A stretch of DNA of 43,732 nucleotides from Cyclobacteriaceae bacterium. GTDB taxonomy: Bacteria; Bacteroidota; Bacteroidia; Cytophagales; Cyclobacteriaceae. The stretch covers positions 1 through 43,732 of the forward strand of contig JAHEGY010000032.1 of assembly GCA_024644875.1 (NCBI GenBank), given 5' to 3'. Position 1 is the stretch's first letter. The number at the start of each line of letters is the position of its first letter. The notes under the pieces are model-generated. The model saw only the letters and a list, made by a program, of their open reading frames with translations, had not been told where the DNA came from and searched no databases. Shown here in pieces: positions 1 to 8,713 of the stretch. Made by a program: the position numbers and the translations under genes.

Positions 1-142
1 GCTTTTTTTGAGCCCTGCGGATTATTTTATCCGCATCAAGTCTGAAGGGATCAATTCCGGTTTTTCTTAAAAAATATCCAAAGCCATTGATAGCGTTGAG
101 CATTGATGACCTTTGAATAAAAAGTTCTGGTTGTTTTTCCAC
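1..142 (-). CDS. Sulfotransferase-like protein, N-terminal fragment
   Basis: Only the first 47 codons lie in the window; the gene runs off the left edge. The minus-strand frame is open from a GTG at 142, one base after the stop of the SCP2 gene, which suggests translational coupling. It reads MEKQPELFIQRSSMLNAING, then GFGYFLRKTGIDPFRLDADK, then IIRRAQKK. The FRLDADKIIRRAQKK stretch resembles the N-terminal region of bacterial sulfotransferase-family proteins (PF13469 type), where a LDADxLLxxARRRTGL segment precedes the PAPS-binding domain. The PAPS-binding motifs themselves are outside the window, so the assignment rests on a short similarity recalled from the family. An ATG at codon 14 is an alternative start. 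Confidence 0.45.
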   Translation of the reverse strand, partial: MEKQPELFIQRSSMLNAINGFGYFLRKTGIDPFRLDADKIIRRAQKK

Positions 143-143
143 A

Positions 144-437
144 CTACATCAGTTGTTTTAACTTCTGGGCAGCTCCAATATCACCCTTTACTTTTATTTT
201 TCCAGTCAGTGTCGCAATCATTGGCTTGATCTCCTTTCGCTGTAATTTTAGATAAGTATCCTTGGTCATGGATATGGTGCAATCCGCCTCCCCATCTTCT
301 CCAGAAATCTCGTTAACCTGACTACTGCCATCAATTAAAATAAACTCACCATCCAGATTGAATTTCAGTTTTTTACCTATCGGATCAATTTTTTTGATTT
401 TCTCTTTCAGTTCTTTTCGTATTTGTTCGGTTTCCAT
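144..437 (-). CDS. SCP2 sterol-binding domain protein
   Basis: A small single-domain protein (97 aa from the chosen start) of the SCP2 sterol-carrier family (PF02036), a fold that holds a hydrophobic ligand such as a lipid or acyl chain in the cytoplasm. Family hallmarks are the central GEFILIDGSS strand pair, the acidic DGEADCTISMT segment (family consensus about DADxTIxxs) and the closing GKIKVKGDIGAAQKL motif with the KVxGDxxxAxKL signature. The second Met (437) is chosen because homologues begin there; an in-frame ATG lies four codons upstream at 449. It sits immediately before the sulfotransferase-like gene, so the pair may act on a lipid-like substrate. That link is inference. Confidence 0.85.
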   Translation of the reverse strand: METEQIRKELKEKIKKIDPIGKKLKFNLDGEFILIDGSSQVNEISGEDGEADCTISMTKDTYLKLQRKEIKPMIATLTGKIKVKGDIGAAQKLKQLM

Positions 438-510
438 AAAAGCAAACATAGTATTTTTTTGAAAATCATGAAATTAAGATGAGGAGGAGGTGTGTATTGG
501 TAATATTTAT

Positions 511-1143
511 TTAAAATTTAATCCCAAGGTTTAAGGCCCAATAGTCATTTTTAATTGTAAGTTCATCTTGCAAGTAAGGTTGTGGTTTAACAGCATTCAA
601 CAATCCCCGGTAATAGGTTATGCCACTAAATAATGCTGTATTCTGACCCAGTTTCATTTCAATACCAATCCCTAAATCCAGAACGATATCCCAGAAATTG
701 AATTTTTCAATGTGTACTTCTTCTGAATATTTTCCAGATTCGTCAATTTTCATTTCAAAGGCCATTCCAAATTGAAAAAAGAACCATTTGTCAATGGAGA
801 ATTCATCGGTCAGTAACTTAAAATTTAGAGGGATATGTAGATATTGAAGGTTAAAGGATTGTTGCTTTTCTCCCTCCGTACTTACTGCTTTTATTCCCAC
901 CCTTTCTGGGAACCAGTAAATACCTGTACTGAAATAATAGTTCTTCTTAGTCTCAAAATCTAAAAGAATCCCCAATGCAATTCTATATCCCACTCCATCG
1001 TTACTAAATGAAATTGTATCAGAATCTGAAGAAATTCTGTTTGCTGATATACCTGGCAGAATATTGGCTCCGATCTTAACCTGGCTTACAGCGTAGGTTG
1101 AGAGGAATAGAATCAAGGAAACCAGAATGTAGTATTTCTTCAT
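511..1143 (-). CDS. Outer-membrane beta-barrel protein (PorT/OMP_b-brl_2 type)
   Basis: A 210-aa exported protein. Residues 1-20 are a clear signal peptide (KK, hydrophobic core, AVS before Q21). The mature part alternates short amphipathic strands and turns, for example YYFSTGIYWFPERV, FNLQYLHIPLNFKLL, FFFQFGMAFEMKI and FWDIVLDLGIGIEMKL. It ends in LGIKF with a terminal Phe, as expected of a barrel inserted by BamA. Length and strand pattern match the porin-family small barrels (PF13568) common in Bacteroidota; this is a fold-level call, and no transported substrate can be inferred. It is divergent from gldB with an 81-nt shared upstream region carrying -7-like boxes on both strands. Confidence 0.75.
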   Translation of the reverse strand: MKKYYILVSLILFLSTYAVSQVKIGANILPGISANRISSDSDTISFSNDGVGYRIALGILLDFETKKNYYFSTGIYWFPERVGIKAVSTEGEKQQSFNLQYLHIPLNFKLLTDEFSIDKWFFFQFGMAFEMKIDESGKYSEEVHIEKFNFWDIVLDLGIGIEMKLGQNTALFSGITYYRGLLNAVKPQPYLQDELTIKNDYWALNLGIKF

Positions 1144-1155
1144 ACAATTATTTAA

Positions 1156-1163
1156 TACTTTTG
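1156..1163 (+). promoter_or_regulatory. Candidate -7 element for gldB
   Basis: TACTTTTG matches the Bacteroidota -7 consensus TAnnTTTG exactly and lies about 60 nt before the gldB ATG. No convincing TTTG is seen at the -33 spacing, so this is a half-site prediction. Confidence 0.4.
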
Positions 1164-1193
1164 CGTCAAAATAAATTGAACGTACACCACTGT

Positions 1194-1201
1194 CAAATGT
1201 A
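1194..1201 (-). promoter_or_regulatory. Candidate -7 element for the barrel-protein gene
   Basis: On the minus strand the sequence reads TACATTTG, an exact TAnnTTTG match, giving a predicted leader of about 45 nt to the ATG at 1143. The -33 element is not evident. Confidence 0.35.
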
Positions 1202-1224
1202 AATGATCTTAATCAAATATTAAA

Positions 1225-2250
1225 ATGCGCTATAAAGTAAGTAAGAATCTATTATTACTCTTTTCATTAAGCATCTATCTTGCCTTCTATTCATGTTCAT
1301 CGAAGGATGCGTGCATTCCATCGCCTGATATTTCGAAAATTAGCCTGTCTCTCGAAATTGATAGGCTGGATAAGAAACTCTTCAAAATTCATACCAGAAC
1401 TGAGCTAAAAGAACTCCTCGATGATAATCTATCATTTAGTGAAATATTCCTGGCCAGGTCTCAGTATCCTTATGATTCCATTTTCATCAATAGGTTTTAT
1501 GATTTATTGCATAATCCTGCAATTGATACCCTCTGGAAGGAAACGGAAAGTGTTTATGGTGATCTTGATGACATCACAATGCAGTTTGAAAATTCATTTA
1601 AAAGGATCAAATATTATTACCCTGAGTTCAAACCACCAAAGATCCAATTTGTATTTACCGGACTGAGCCATGACATGTATGTGTCGGATAGCCTGATAAT
1701 TATCGGCCTGGATTACTATCTTGGAAATGAAGCCTCTTACCGGCCAGTTGATATTCCGGACTATATATTAAAGAGATATCGTAAAGAAAACATAGTCCCA
1801 AATTCTTTATTATTGTTGTCTCAGAATTATAATAAAATCGATATGCGGGATAAAACCTTATTGGGTGAAATGATATTTTATGGGAAAGCATTTTATTTTT
1901 CAAAACAGATGTTGCCGTGTGTGCCTGATTCAATTTTTCTTGGATACTCTCCTAAAGAAATGGAAGATATTTTTCATGGCCAGGAGATTATCTGGGCAAA
2001 TTTTATTGAAAATGAAGTGCTGTTTGATACCAACCACCACATTAAGGATAAGTTTATAGCAGAAAGACCTAAAACTTTTGAAATTGGTCAGAATTGCCCG
2101 GGCCGGATCGGCAGATGGATTGGCTGGGAAATCGTAAAAGACTTCATGGAGAATAGCAAAGAAGCGACATTACCAGATTTAATGAAAAACAATAATTCAC
2201 GCATCATTTTTGAAAAATCAGGTTTTAAGCCCAGAAACCAGGATATTTAG
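1225..2250 (+). CDS. gldB: Gliding motility lipoprotein GldB
   Basis: A 341-aa lipoprotein. Residues 1-23 form a signal peptide ending AFYS before Cys24, followed by SSKD. The family markers are the early IDRLDKKLF motif (residues about 45-53) and the C-terminal NCPGRIGRWIGWEIVKDFM block, both typical of GldB (TIGR03514). GldB is one of the lipoproteins needed for Flavobacterium gliding and is widespread in T9SS-carrying Bacteroidota. In this window it is separated from gldD/gldE by about 15 kb, and gldC, often next to gldB, is absent nearby. Its stop overlaps the stop of the convergent glycosyltransferase by four bases, leaving no room for a separate terminator. Confidence 0.9.
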   Translation: MRYKVSKNLLLLFSLSIYLAFYSCSSKDACIPSPDISKISLSLEIDRLDKKLFKIHTRTELKELLDDNLSFSEIFLARSQYPYDSIFINRFYDLLHNPAIDTLWKETESVYGDLDDITMQFENSFKRIKYYYPEFKPPKIQFVFTGLSHDMYVSDSLIIIGLDYYLGNEASYRPVDIPDYILKRYRKENIVPNSLLLLSQNYNKIDMRDKTLLGEMIFYGKAFYFSKQMLPCVPDSIFLGYSPKEMEDIFHGQEIIWANFIENEVLFDTNHHIKDKFIAERPKTFEIGQNCPGRIGRWIGWEIVKDFMENSKEATLPDLMKNNNSRIIFEKSGFKPRNQDI

Positions 2251-3422
2251 GTAGTTAAAAAGTTCATAAGCTTTTTGATTCGCTCATCCTTATCAAATGA
2301 TCTTTCTGCTAATTTTCTGGCATTATTTTGTTGTTTACTAAGCTGAGATTCCACCATGAAAGGTTTGATCATTGATACAAATTCCTCTGGATTTTCAGGA
2401 TCAAGATAAAATCCACATTCATTTTCCTCGACTAAATCGCGAATCCAACCGCTGGTATTGGTTATCACCATTTTACCGCTTGCAAGTGCATCAAAAAATT
2501 TATTCGGACTATTCAGTCTCATTACGGGATTATTGATAAAGGAAATATAGGCTGCATCACAAATCGATAAATATTTCTTTAATCTAAATTTATCCATGTG
2601 TGGTAAAAACTCGATCGTTTTGAGATTTCTTTTTACCACAAGCCGACGCAATTGCGATAGCATCGCCCCATCCCCGATAATAAAGAATCTTATATTCATT
2701 TTATGATCTTCAGCCGCTTTTACCAGGTCCAGAAAATACTCCAGAGCATTTATTTTTCCAATGGCGCCAAAATAAGAGATTACAAAGGCATTCCCTATTA
2801 TATGCTTTTCCAGTAGTTCTGTATTTTTTCTATCTGACTTTTCAAAAAATGTGCAATCTGAGAAATTCGGGCATAAAAAAATTGGTTTACCAGGTACGAG
2901 GTTCGAAACGTATTCATATATCCCGGGGGACAAGGCGATAATCTTACAGGCTTCTCTGTAAGCCTTTATTTCTAACTTTCTGGATAATGCCTTGATAAAC
3001 ACATTCCTTAATTCTTTTAACCTGATTGGTGCCTCTGGCCAAAGATCTCTAATTTCAAAGACAAATGGTATTTGCTTTTTTTGTCTTAATCTTAAAGCAG
3101 TTAACACAACTGTCAGGGGGGTGGATGTAGCGTAAACGAGGTCGATTTTCTCAAATTTTCGTCCCAGATAATAGGCTTTATGAGCAAATTGTAGAAAGGC
3201 ATAAATCCTTCTTAAAAATCCAAAGTGATTACTATACTTTACGGGTAGATAATGTACTGTGATCCCTTCAATATCTTTTTTTTCATAATTTTTTTTATTA
3301 TGTGCCGTGATCATCTGAACTTGATGACCTTTTTCGATCATTCCCTTAGCAATGTAATAGGATCGTATTGCTCCGCCTACAGATGGTATTTTAAAATATT
3401 GGTGTATGTAGAGAATGTTCAA
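2247..3422 (-). CDS. Glycosyltransferase family 4 (WbuB-like)
   Basis: A 391-aa cytoplasmic GT-B glycosyltransferase. The N-terminal domain opens NILYIHQYFKIPSVGGAIRS with the Gly-Gly loop of GT4 enzymes, followed by FEIRDLWPEAPI. The C-terminal nucleotide-sugar domain carries FIIGDGAML (about residue 250) and SPNKFFDALASGKMVITNTS, the form of the donor-binding motif found in WbuB-like enzymes, where Asp replaces the first Glu of EX7E. This group transfers sugars in polysaccharide or O-antigen synthesis; donor and acceptor cannot be read from sequence. The start codon is TTG, chosen because MNILYIHQY is the normal family N-terminus. No other polysaccharide genes flank it. Confidence 0.85.
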   Translation of the reverse strand: MNILYIHQYFKIPSVGGAIRSYYIAKGMIEKGHQVQMITAHNKKNYEKKDIEGITVHYLPVKYSNHFGFLRRIYAFLQFAHKAYYLGRKFEKIDLVYATSTPLTVVLTALRLRQKKQIPFVFEIRDLWPEAPIRLKELRNVFIKALSRKLEIKAYREACKIIALSPGIYEYVSNLVPGKPIFLCPNFSDCTFFEKSDRKNTELLEKHIIGNAFVISYFGAIGKINALEYFLDLVKAAEDHKMNIRFFIIGDGAMLSQLRRLVVKRNLKTIEFLPHMDKFRLKKYLSICDAAYISFINNPVMRLNSPNKFFDALASGKMVITNTSGWIRDLVEENECGFYLDPENPEEFVSMIKPFMVESQLSKQQNNARKLAERSFDKDERIKKLMNFLTT

Positions 3423-3460
3423 GGCTAAAAATTAAGATTCAGAGCTTCATATGATTCAAG

Positions 3461-4099
3461 TCATATTTTTTCATAATACCTGCAAAAACGCTGTAATCCA
3501 CATTGAGCACATTTTGGATTTCGAGCGACACATACATACCGACCATGAAGAATCAACCAGTGATGAGCTTTGGCAATAAGGTCTTTTGGAATATTTTTCA
3601 CCAACTGTTGTTCAACAGATAAGGGTGTTTTAGAATTTAAATTGGCCAGGCCTATTCTTTTGGAAACCCTGAAAACATGGGTGTCCACAGCCAATACGGG
3701 TTGATTGTAGATCACGGAGGCAATCACATTGGCTGTTTTTCGTCCTACACCGGGCAATTTCTGAAGGTCAGTTACCGTCTCAGGAACCTTTGAGTCAAAA
3801 TCTTCATACAACATTTTAGCCATCCCGATCAGGTGCCTGGTTTTACTATTGGGATAGGTCACACTTTTAATGTAGGGGAATACTTCATCGAAACTACTAT
3901 GTGCTAAATGCTCAGGGGTAGGAAATTCCCTGAAGAGCGCTGGAGTGACCATATTTATCCTCTTATCAGTACATTGTGCACTGAGGATAACTGCTATCAA
4001 TAAATGAAATGAATTGGTATATTCTAATTCAGTCTTGGGCTCCGGAAAGTTCTTGGTGAAATAATCGATTAATAATTTAAATCTTTCTTTTTTCTGCAT
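3461..4099 (-). CDS. nth: Endonuclease III
   Basis: A 212-aa base-excision repair DNA glycosylase/AP lyase that removes oxidised pyrimidines. The helix-hairpin-helix is LPGVGRKTANVIA with catalytic Lys121, and the catalytic Asp is Asp139 in AVDTHVFRV. The [4Fe-4S] loop is complete with Cys190, Cys197, Cys200 and Cys206 (C-X6-C-X2-C-X5-C). Length matches the E. coli enzyme (211 aa). It follows the sigma/anti-sigma pair by 10 nt on the same strand and is probably cotranscribed with it, which would put a repair gene under the ECF promoter. Confidence 0.96.
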   Translation of the reverse strand: MQKKERFKLLIDYFTKNFPEPKTELEYTNSFHLLIAVILSAQCTDKRINMVTPALFREFPTPEHLAHSSFDEVFPYIKSVTYPNSKTRHLIGMAKMLYEDFDSKVPETVTDLQKLPGVGRKTANVIASVIYNQPVLAVDTHVFRVSKRIGLANLNSKTPLSVEQQLVKNIPKDLIAKAHHWLILHGRYVCVARNPKCAQCGLQRFCRYYEKI

Positions 4100-4109
4100 T
4101 CGTTTTAAT

Positions 4110-4343
4110 CTACGCTGAATGCAAATTTATAGATTTTGAAAAATTTAAGATTTTATTTATCGTTTTTTCTGATGGACTTAAGTCTACTCTGTCCAATTCC
4201 ATGCTTACTTCAGCAAGATTCTTATACTCTTCAAACAATTTATTATCTAACAATAATTTCTGTTCGATTTCTTGTTTTTCGCGTTCAGTTGTTTCCTGAT
4301 AGATATATCTTATCAGATCATTTCGGGTAAAGGTTTTTGTCAT
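4110..4343 (-). CDS. Small putative anti-sigma or sigma-associated protein
   Basis: A 77-aa acidic helical protein with no membrane segment. Its start lies inside the 3' end of the ECF sigma gene (26-nt overlap), so the two are translationally coupled. The first half (NDLIRYIYQETTEREKQEIE) resembles the N-terminal helices of anti-sigma domains, where an E-rich helix follows a LxxY motif. However, the zinc-binding HxxxCxxC of ZAS domains is absent, as is the usual transmembrane helix. A conserved-looking tail contains SPSEKTINKILNFS. I recall comparable short proteins beside ECF factors in Bacteroidota. The function as a cytoplasmic sigma antagonist is inference from position. Confidence 0.6.
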   Translation of the reverse strand: MTKTFTRNDLIRYIYQETTEREKQEIEQKLLLDNKLFEEYKNLAEVSMELDRVDLSPSEKTINKILNFSKSINLHSA

Positions 4344-4917
4344 AGGCAGACCGATTAACAGTAATCTTTTTGCGCAGATTGATCAGTGCATATCTCATTC
4401 TACCAAGAGCTGTATTGATACTGACACCTGACACTTCTGCTATTTCTTTAAAACTCATATTCATATAATGCCTCATTACGAGTACTTCCCTTTGGACAAG
4501 GGGCAATTCTTCAATGAATTGCTTAAGACGATCATGTGTATCTTTTTGTATTTGTAAAGATTCATAAGAATCTTCAGAGAAATCAAGATTATTAAAGACT
4601 GCACTTCCATCTTCAAGAACCATCGTTGGATATCTTTTATCCCTTCTGAAATAGTCAATAGCCAGGTTATGGGCTATTCGCAATATCCAGGGTAAAAACT
4701 TACCCTCTTCATTATATCTTCCAGATTTAATGGTTTTGATTGCTTTTATGAAAGTTTCTTGTAAGAGATCCTCAGCTAAGTAGTTATCTCTGACGATCAG
4801 ATTAATTGTTGTAAAAACCCTATTTTTGTGTCTTTCAACCAATAGTTCAAAAGCCTCTTCGTTACCTTTAATGTACGCTGAAACTAATTTTTTGTCACTT
4901 ACCTCGTTCCTATTCAT
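4318..4917 (-). CDS. ECF-type RNA polymerase sigma factor
   Basis: A 199-aa group 4 sigma factor. Region 2 spans about residues 11-95 (AYIKGNEEAFELLVERHKN, LAEDLLQETFIKA, ending LAIDYFRRDKR), and region 4 about 130-185 carries the helix-turn-helix MSFKEIAEVSGVSINTALGR. The ATG at 4917 is preferred; a TTG four codons upstream would add MRYI. It directs RNA polymerase to a specific promoter set. It heads a probable three-gene unit with the small putative anti-sigma protein and nth. The linker between regions 2 and 4 is unusually acidic (EDGSAVFNNLDFSEDS). The regulon cannot be deduced here, though autoregulation is plausible. Confidence 0.93.
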   Translation of the reverse strand: MNRNEVSDKKLVSAYIKGNEEAFELLVERHKNRVFTTINLIVRDNYLAEDLLQETFIKAIKTIKSGRYNEEGKFLPWILRIAHNLAIDYFRRDKRYPTMVLEDGSAVFNNLDFSEDSYESLQIQKDTHDRLKQFIEELPLVQREVLVMRHYMNMSFKEIAEVSGVSINTALGRMRYALINLRKKITVNRSAYDKNLYPK

Positions 4918-5000
4918 TATGTATCTCAATTAGTAAACGTAGAGGTTTATATCATATTGTATTCTGTTTAAGGTTTAACAATTTTTTTAATTGGGACTGC

Positions 5001-5030
5001 CAAAGTATATAATATGATTTTATAAAACAA
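5001..5030 (-). promoter_or_regulatory. Candidate promoter of the ECF sigma operon
   Basis: On the minus strand, TTG (5030-5028), an 18-nt spacer and TATACTTTG (5009-5001) resemble TTG-N17-23-TAnnTTTG, but with one extra base in the -7 element. The TTG lies inside one copy of a directly repeated 12-mer. Confidence 0.3.
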
Positions 5031-5273
5031 CAATATTTTTAAAATATCTTACATGTGTTTGATTAACTGTAAAACAACAATTAATCCAAAATCATTTAAA
5101 AATAGTACTATTTTAAATATATACTTTAACTAAACTAGGGTTATGTGGCTGATATGCAATAAGTTATAACGTTTATTTTGCATACAAATTAAAGTCTGAA
5201 AGCTCAAAATTCCGGGTAAAATACAAAAATTTCACAAAAAAATATTTTTTTATTTTTCCCAAAATAAATTAAA

Positions 5274-5290
5274 ATTCCAAATTTTGGAAT
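5274..5290. promoter_or_regulatory. Inverted repeat upstream of uvrA
   Basis: ATTCCAAA-T-TTTGGAAT is a perfect 8-bp inverted repeat with a one-base centre, 48 nt before the uvrA -7 box. It has the size of a dimeric repressor or activator site. No LexA-like consensus is recognised. Confidence 0.35.
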
Positions 5291-5337
5291 ATTACAATCT
5301 CTTGATAACAAATTACCAATTAGAAAGTTCCTGATAT

Positions 5338-5345
5338 TATCTTTG
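5338..5345 (+). promoter_or_regulatory. -7 element of uvrA, near-leaderless
   Basis: TATCTTTG is an exact TAnnTTTG match ending eight bases before the uvrA ATG, so transcription would start at or within a few bases of the start codon. No good -33 element is seen. Confidence 0.45.
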
Positions 5346-5352
5346 CTATTAA

Positions 5353-8184
5353 ATGGATGAAATTAAGGCCACCAGAGAACTGTTTGAATTGGATAAATTG
5401 GATCCAAAAGAATATATCATTATTAAAGGAGCAAGGGTTAATAATCTAAAAAACCTCAATGTTGCCATCCCAAGAAATAAGTTTATCGTAATTACCGGAT
5501 TGTCCGGATCAGGAAAGTCTTCCCTGGCTTTTGACACATTGTTTGCTGAAGGACAAAGAATGTACGTGGAAAGTCTTAGTTCATATGCAAGACAATTTCT
5601 TGGCCGGATGGAAAAACCGGATGTCGATTTCATTCAAGGTGTGTCTCCCGCAATTGCGATTGAACAAAAAGCGAACACAAAAAATCCCAGATCTACCGTG
5701 GGGACGACCACAGAGATTTACGATTATCTGAAATTACTGTATGCCAGGATTGGTAAGACATATTCTCCAATCAGCCATAAGGAGGTAAAGAGAGATACAG
5801 TTACCTCTGTGGTGGATTGGATATATTCCTTTGAGAAAGGGGACAAAATAATGGTCTTCGCCCCATTGCATATACATCCGGATAGAACACTTGAACAGGA
5901 GCTAAATATTCTTTTAAGCAAGGGTTTTTCCCGCATCAGGATTGGCAAAGATGTTATCCTTGTGGAAGACGCATTAACCGAATTGGATAAGTACATTGAT
6001 ATTGAAGATATCCAGGTATTAATTGATCGTACATCAGTTGTACATAATGATGAAGATAATCAGTATAGAATTGCTGATTCTGTTCAAACAGCTTTTTTCG
6101 AGGGGCATGGATCAGGCATCGTGGATGTAAACGGAAAAATAACCAGAGAGTTCAGCGACCGGTTTGAACTGGACGGGATAACCTTTGAAGAACCTAGTGT
6201 TAATTTATTCAGTTTCAACAATCCATATGGTGCATGCAAAAAATGTGAAGGCTTTGGGAAAATTTTAGGTATTGATGAAGATCTCGTAATACCAGATAAA
6301 AGCTTATCAGTTTATGAAGGCGCTATCGTTCCCTGGCGATCTGAAACTATGAAAAAATGGCTTCGCAGGTTATTGGATAACGCTTTGGAATTTGATTTTC
6401 CAATTCACAGGCCATTAAATGAATTAAGTTCAGAAGAGTATGAGTTACTTTGGAATGGGAACAAGTATTTTAAAGGGATACATCAGTTCTTTGATTACAT
6501 CAGTTCGAAGACGCATAAAATACAGTATAGAGTTTTATTAAGCCGTTACAGGGGACGTACGATTTGTCCGAAATGCAGAGGAACACGCTTAAGGGAAGAT
6601 GCGGATTATGTTAAAATAAATAACAGGCCTATTTCGGATCTGGTTTTAATGCCTGTTAGTGATTCTGTTTCATTTTTTAATAATCTTAAAATTGATGGTA
6701 TTGAAGAAAAAATCAGCAAGCAGTTATTAACGGAAATTAAAAGCCGGCTTAACTACCTTGATTTAGTGGGACTTGGATATCTAACGTTAAACCGTCTTAC
6801 ATCATCCCTTTCAGGGGGGGAATATCAAAGAATCAGATTGGCAACATCCCTGGGAAGTGCGCTGGTTGGTTCCATGTATATATTAGATGAACCCAGTATA
6901 GGTCTCCACCCACGTGATACCAATAGATTAATAGAGGTATTGAAATCCCTCAGGGACCTTGGCAATACCGTTATTGTAGTTGAACATGAGGAAGAGATCA
7001 TGGTAAATGCTGATCAGATAATTGATATAGGACCAGACGCTGGTTCTCATGGTGGCGAGTTGGTTTTCCAGGGATCCCAATCCCAAATTCGTGAAAATTC
7101 AACATCATATACTGCGAGATATTTAAATCATCTTGACACAATCCAAATCCCAACCAGGAGAAGATCCTGGAAGGAACAAATTCAAATTTTGGGAGCGCGT
7201 GAAAATAACCTTAAAAACATTAATGTAAATATCCCCCTTGGTATTTTATCGGTTATCACAGGTGTTAGTGGCTCAGGAAAATCCACACTGGTTAAAAATA
7301 TTTTATATCCGGCTTTGGCTAAGCGGCTCGGTCTAATGTCTGATTCAATTGGAAAATTTGACAGGCTTGAAGGATCAGTTGATAGAATACTTCAGGTTGA
7401 ATATATCGATCAAAACCCCATCGGGAAATCCTCCCGCTCCAATCCCGTTACTTATGTTAAAGCGTATGATGCCATACGTAAGTTATTTTCTGAACAACAA
7501 CTGTCAGTACAGCGTGGATACAAGCCTTCCCATTTCTCATTTAATGTGGATGGAGGAAGATGTGAAACCTGTCAGGGGGAGGGTATTATTAAAATAGAAA
7601 TGCAATTTATGGCTGATATCTACCTTACGTGTGACAGTTGTAAGGGAAGCAGGTTCAAGAATGAGATTCTCAATGTACAGTACAAAGGAAAGAATATTCA
7701 GGAAGTGCTTGAGCTGACGGTTGATGAAGCCATTGATTTTTTCGACAGGGATGCAGCTGTTGTTAATCGTCTGAAGCCATTGCAGGAAGTTGGATTAGGA
7801 TATATCAGATTAGGTCAATCATCAAATTCTCTGAGTGGTGGTGAAGCCCAGCGCGTGAAGCTTGCTTATTTTCTGGGTAAAGGAAAAACTGCTTCACAAG
7901 GTCATATTTTATTCATATTCGATGAACCCACGACCGGTCTGCATTTTCATGATATCAACAAACTGCTAAAATCAGTCCAGGGCTTGATCAATCAGGGAAA
8001 TTCTGTAATAATGATCGAACATAATATGGAGATTATTAAATCTGCCGACTGGATCATTGACCTTGGTCCGGAAGGGGGCGATAAAAATGGAGGACATATT
8101 GTATTTGAAGGTACACCTGAGGAACTGTTGAAGAAAAATACCGGATATACAGCTCAGTATTTAAAATCCAAATTTCAAAATTAA
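5353..8184 (+). CDS. uvrA: Excinuclease ABC subunit A
   Basis: A 943-aa full-length UvrA, the damage-recognition ATPase of nucleotide excision repair. Two ABC modules are visible: Walker [10 protein letters not shown] at residues 49-57 with signature [12 protein letters not shown] at about 485-496, and Walker [10 protein letters not shown] at about 637-645 with signature [12 protein letters not shown] at about 826. Zinc-binding Cys pairs occur at [14 protein letters not shown] (about 405) and, in the second module, CETCQGEG (about 736) with CDSCKGSR. Walker B segments [14 protein letters not shown] and [13 protein letters not shown] are intact. The gene stands alone on the plus strand; uvrB is not nearby. 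A -7 element almost abuts the ATG. Confidence 0.98.
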   Translation: MDEIKATRELFELDKLDPKEYIIIKGARVNNLKNLNVAIPRNKFIVITGLSGSGKSSLAFDTLFAEGQRMYVESLSSYARQFLGRMEKPDVDFIQGVSPAIAIEQKANTKNPRSTVGTTTEIYDYLKLLYARIGKTYSPISHKEVKRDTVTSVVDWIYSFEKGDKIMVFAPLHIHPDRTLEQELNILLSKGFSRIRIGKDVILVEDALTELDKYIDIEDIQVLIDRTSVVHNDEDNQYRIADSVQTAFFEGHGSGIVDVNGKITREFSDRFELDGITFEEPSVNLFSFNNPYGACKKCEGFGKILGIDEDLVIPDKSLSVYEGAIVPWRSETMKKWLRRLLDNALEFDFPIHRPLNELSSEEYELLWNGNKYFKGIHQFFDYISSKTHKIQYRVLLSRYRGRTICPKCRGTRLREDADYVKINNRPISDLVLMPVSDSVSFFNNLKIDGIEEKISKQLLTEIKSRLNYLDLVGLGYLTLNRLTSSLSGGEYQRIRLATSLGSALVGSMYILDEPSIGLHPRDTNRLIEVLKSLRDLGNTVIVVEHEEEIMVNADQIIDIGPDAGSHGGELVFQGSQSQIRENSTSYTARYLNHLDTIQIPTRRRSWKEQIQILGARENNLKNINVNIPLGILSVITGVSGSGKSTLVKNILYPALAKRLGLMSDSIGKFDRLEGSVDRILQVEYIDQNPIGKSSRSNPVTYVKAYDAIRKLFSEQQLSVQRGYKPSHFSFNVDGGRCETCQGEGIIKIEMQFMADIYLTCDSCKGSRFKNEILNVQYKGKNIQEVLELTVDEAIDFFDRDAAVVNRLKPLQEVGLGYIRLGQSSNSLSGGEAQRVKLAYFLGKGKTASQGHILFIFDEPTTGLHFHDINKLLKSVQGLINQGNSVIMIEHNMEIIKSADWIIDLGPEGGDKNGGHIVFEGTPEELLKKNTGYTAQYLKSKFQN

Positions 8185-8289
8185 CGAATTTATTATCCTG
8201 ACTTACAAGTCCGAGCCATAGGTTGGTTTGGATAATGGATATAAATATCCCGGTTTTTCATCAGGAGGGGTTATCGCTTAATAAATTAA

Positions 8290-8712
8290 CTATTCTCCAT
8301 AAGCCGTCAGTACAATATGCCGGTTGATCCCGTAATTTCTGAATTCACAGAAGTATATTCCCTGCCAGGTTCCGAGGTTCAACTTTCCTTTTGTAATTGG
8401 AATACTAATTTCATTACCAACAATTGATGTTTTGATATGAGCTGGCATATCATCAGGGCCTTCATAATTATGACGATAATAGGGGGCATTTTCAGGAACC
8501 GATTTGTTAAAATGACTTTCAAAATCCTGCCTTACCGTTGGATCTGCGTTTTCGTTAATGGTTATTCCAGCAGAAGTATGCTTGACAAGGATGTGCAGAA
8601 TTCCTATGTCTATGTTTTTTATATCACTGAATTCATCCCGTATTTGATCAGTGATCAGATGAAATCCCCTTCTGTACCTTGGGAGGATCATTTCCTTTTG
8701 AAAAAACTTCAT
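8290..8712 (-). CDS. yjbQ: YjbQ family protein (UPF0047)
   Basis: A 140-aa protein of the YjbQ/UPF0047 family, small trimeric enzymes annotated as secondary thiamine-phosphate synthases. Family landmarks are LHILVKHTSAGITINENADP (about residues 40-59, containing the conserved His-Thr-Ser and Asn-Glu-Asn-Ala-Asp), the mid-protein PAHIKTSIVG with its conserved His, and GKLNLGTWQGIYFCEFR near the end. Physiological function is poorly defined in any organism. It begins two bases after the lipoprotein stop and is the last gene of the prfA operon, convergent with uvrA. Confidence 0.93.
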   Translation of the reverse strand: MKFFQKEMILPRYRRGFHLITDQIRDEFSDIKNIDIGILHILVKHTSAGITINENADPTVRQDFESHFNKSVPENAPYYRHNYEGPDDMPAHIKTSIVGNEISIPITKGKLNLGTWQGIYFCEFRNYGINRHIVLTAYGE

Positions 8713-8713
8713 A

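Larger units (their letters stand above)
4918..5352. other. Very AT-rich 435-nt divergent intergenic region (sigma gene / uvrA)
   Basis: No coding frame is supported. It holds the minus-strand candidate promoter of the sigma gene, two copies of the 12-mer TAAAACAACAAT (5023-5034 and 5070-5081, 47 nt apart), an AT-only inverted repeat ATATTTT-T-AAAATAT (5033-5047), the inverted repeat at 5274-5290, and the -7 box of uvrA. The composition is far more AT-rich than the flanking genes. Confidence 0.6.

Noticed and set aside
144-449. Reading the SCP2 protein from the ATG at 449.
   Set aside because: The four extra residues MFAF are not expected in the family; the second Met fits better, though this is not proven.
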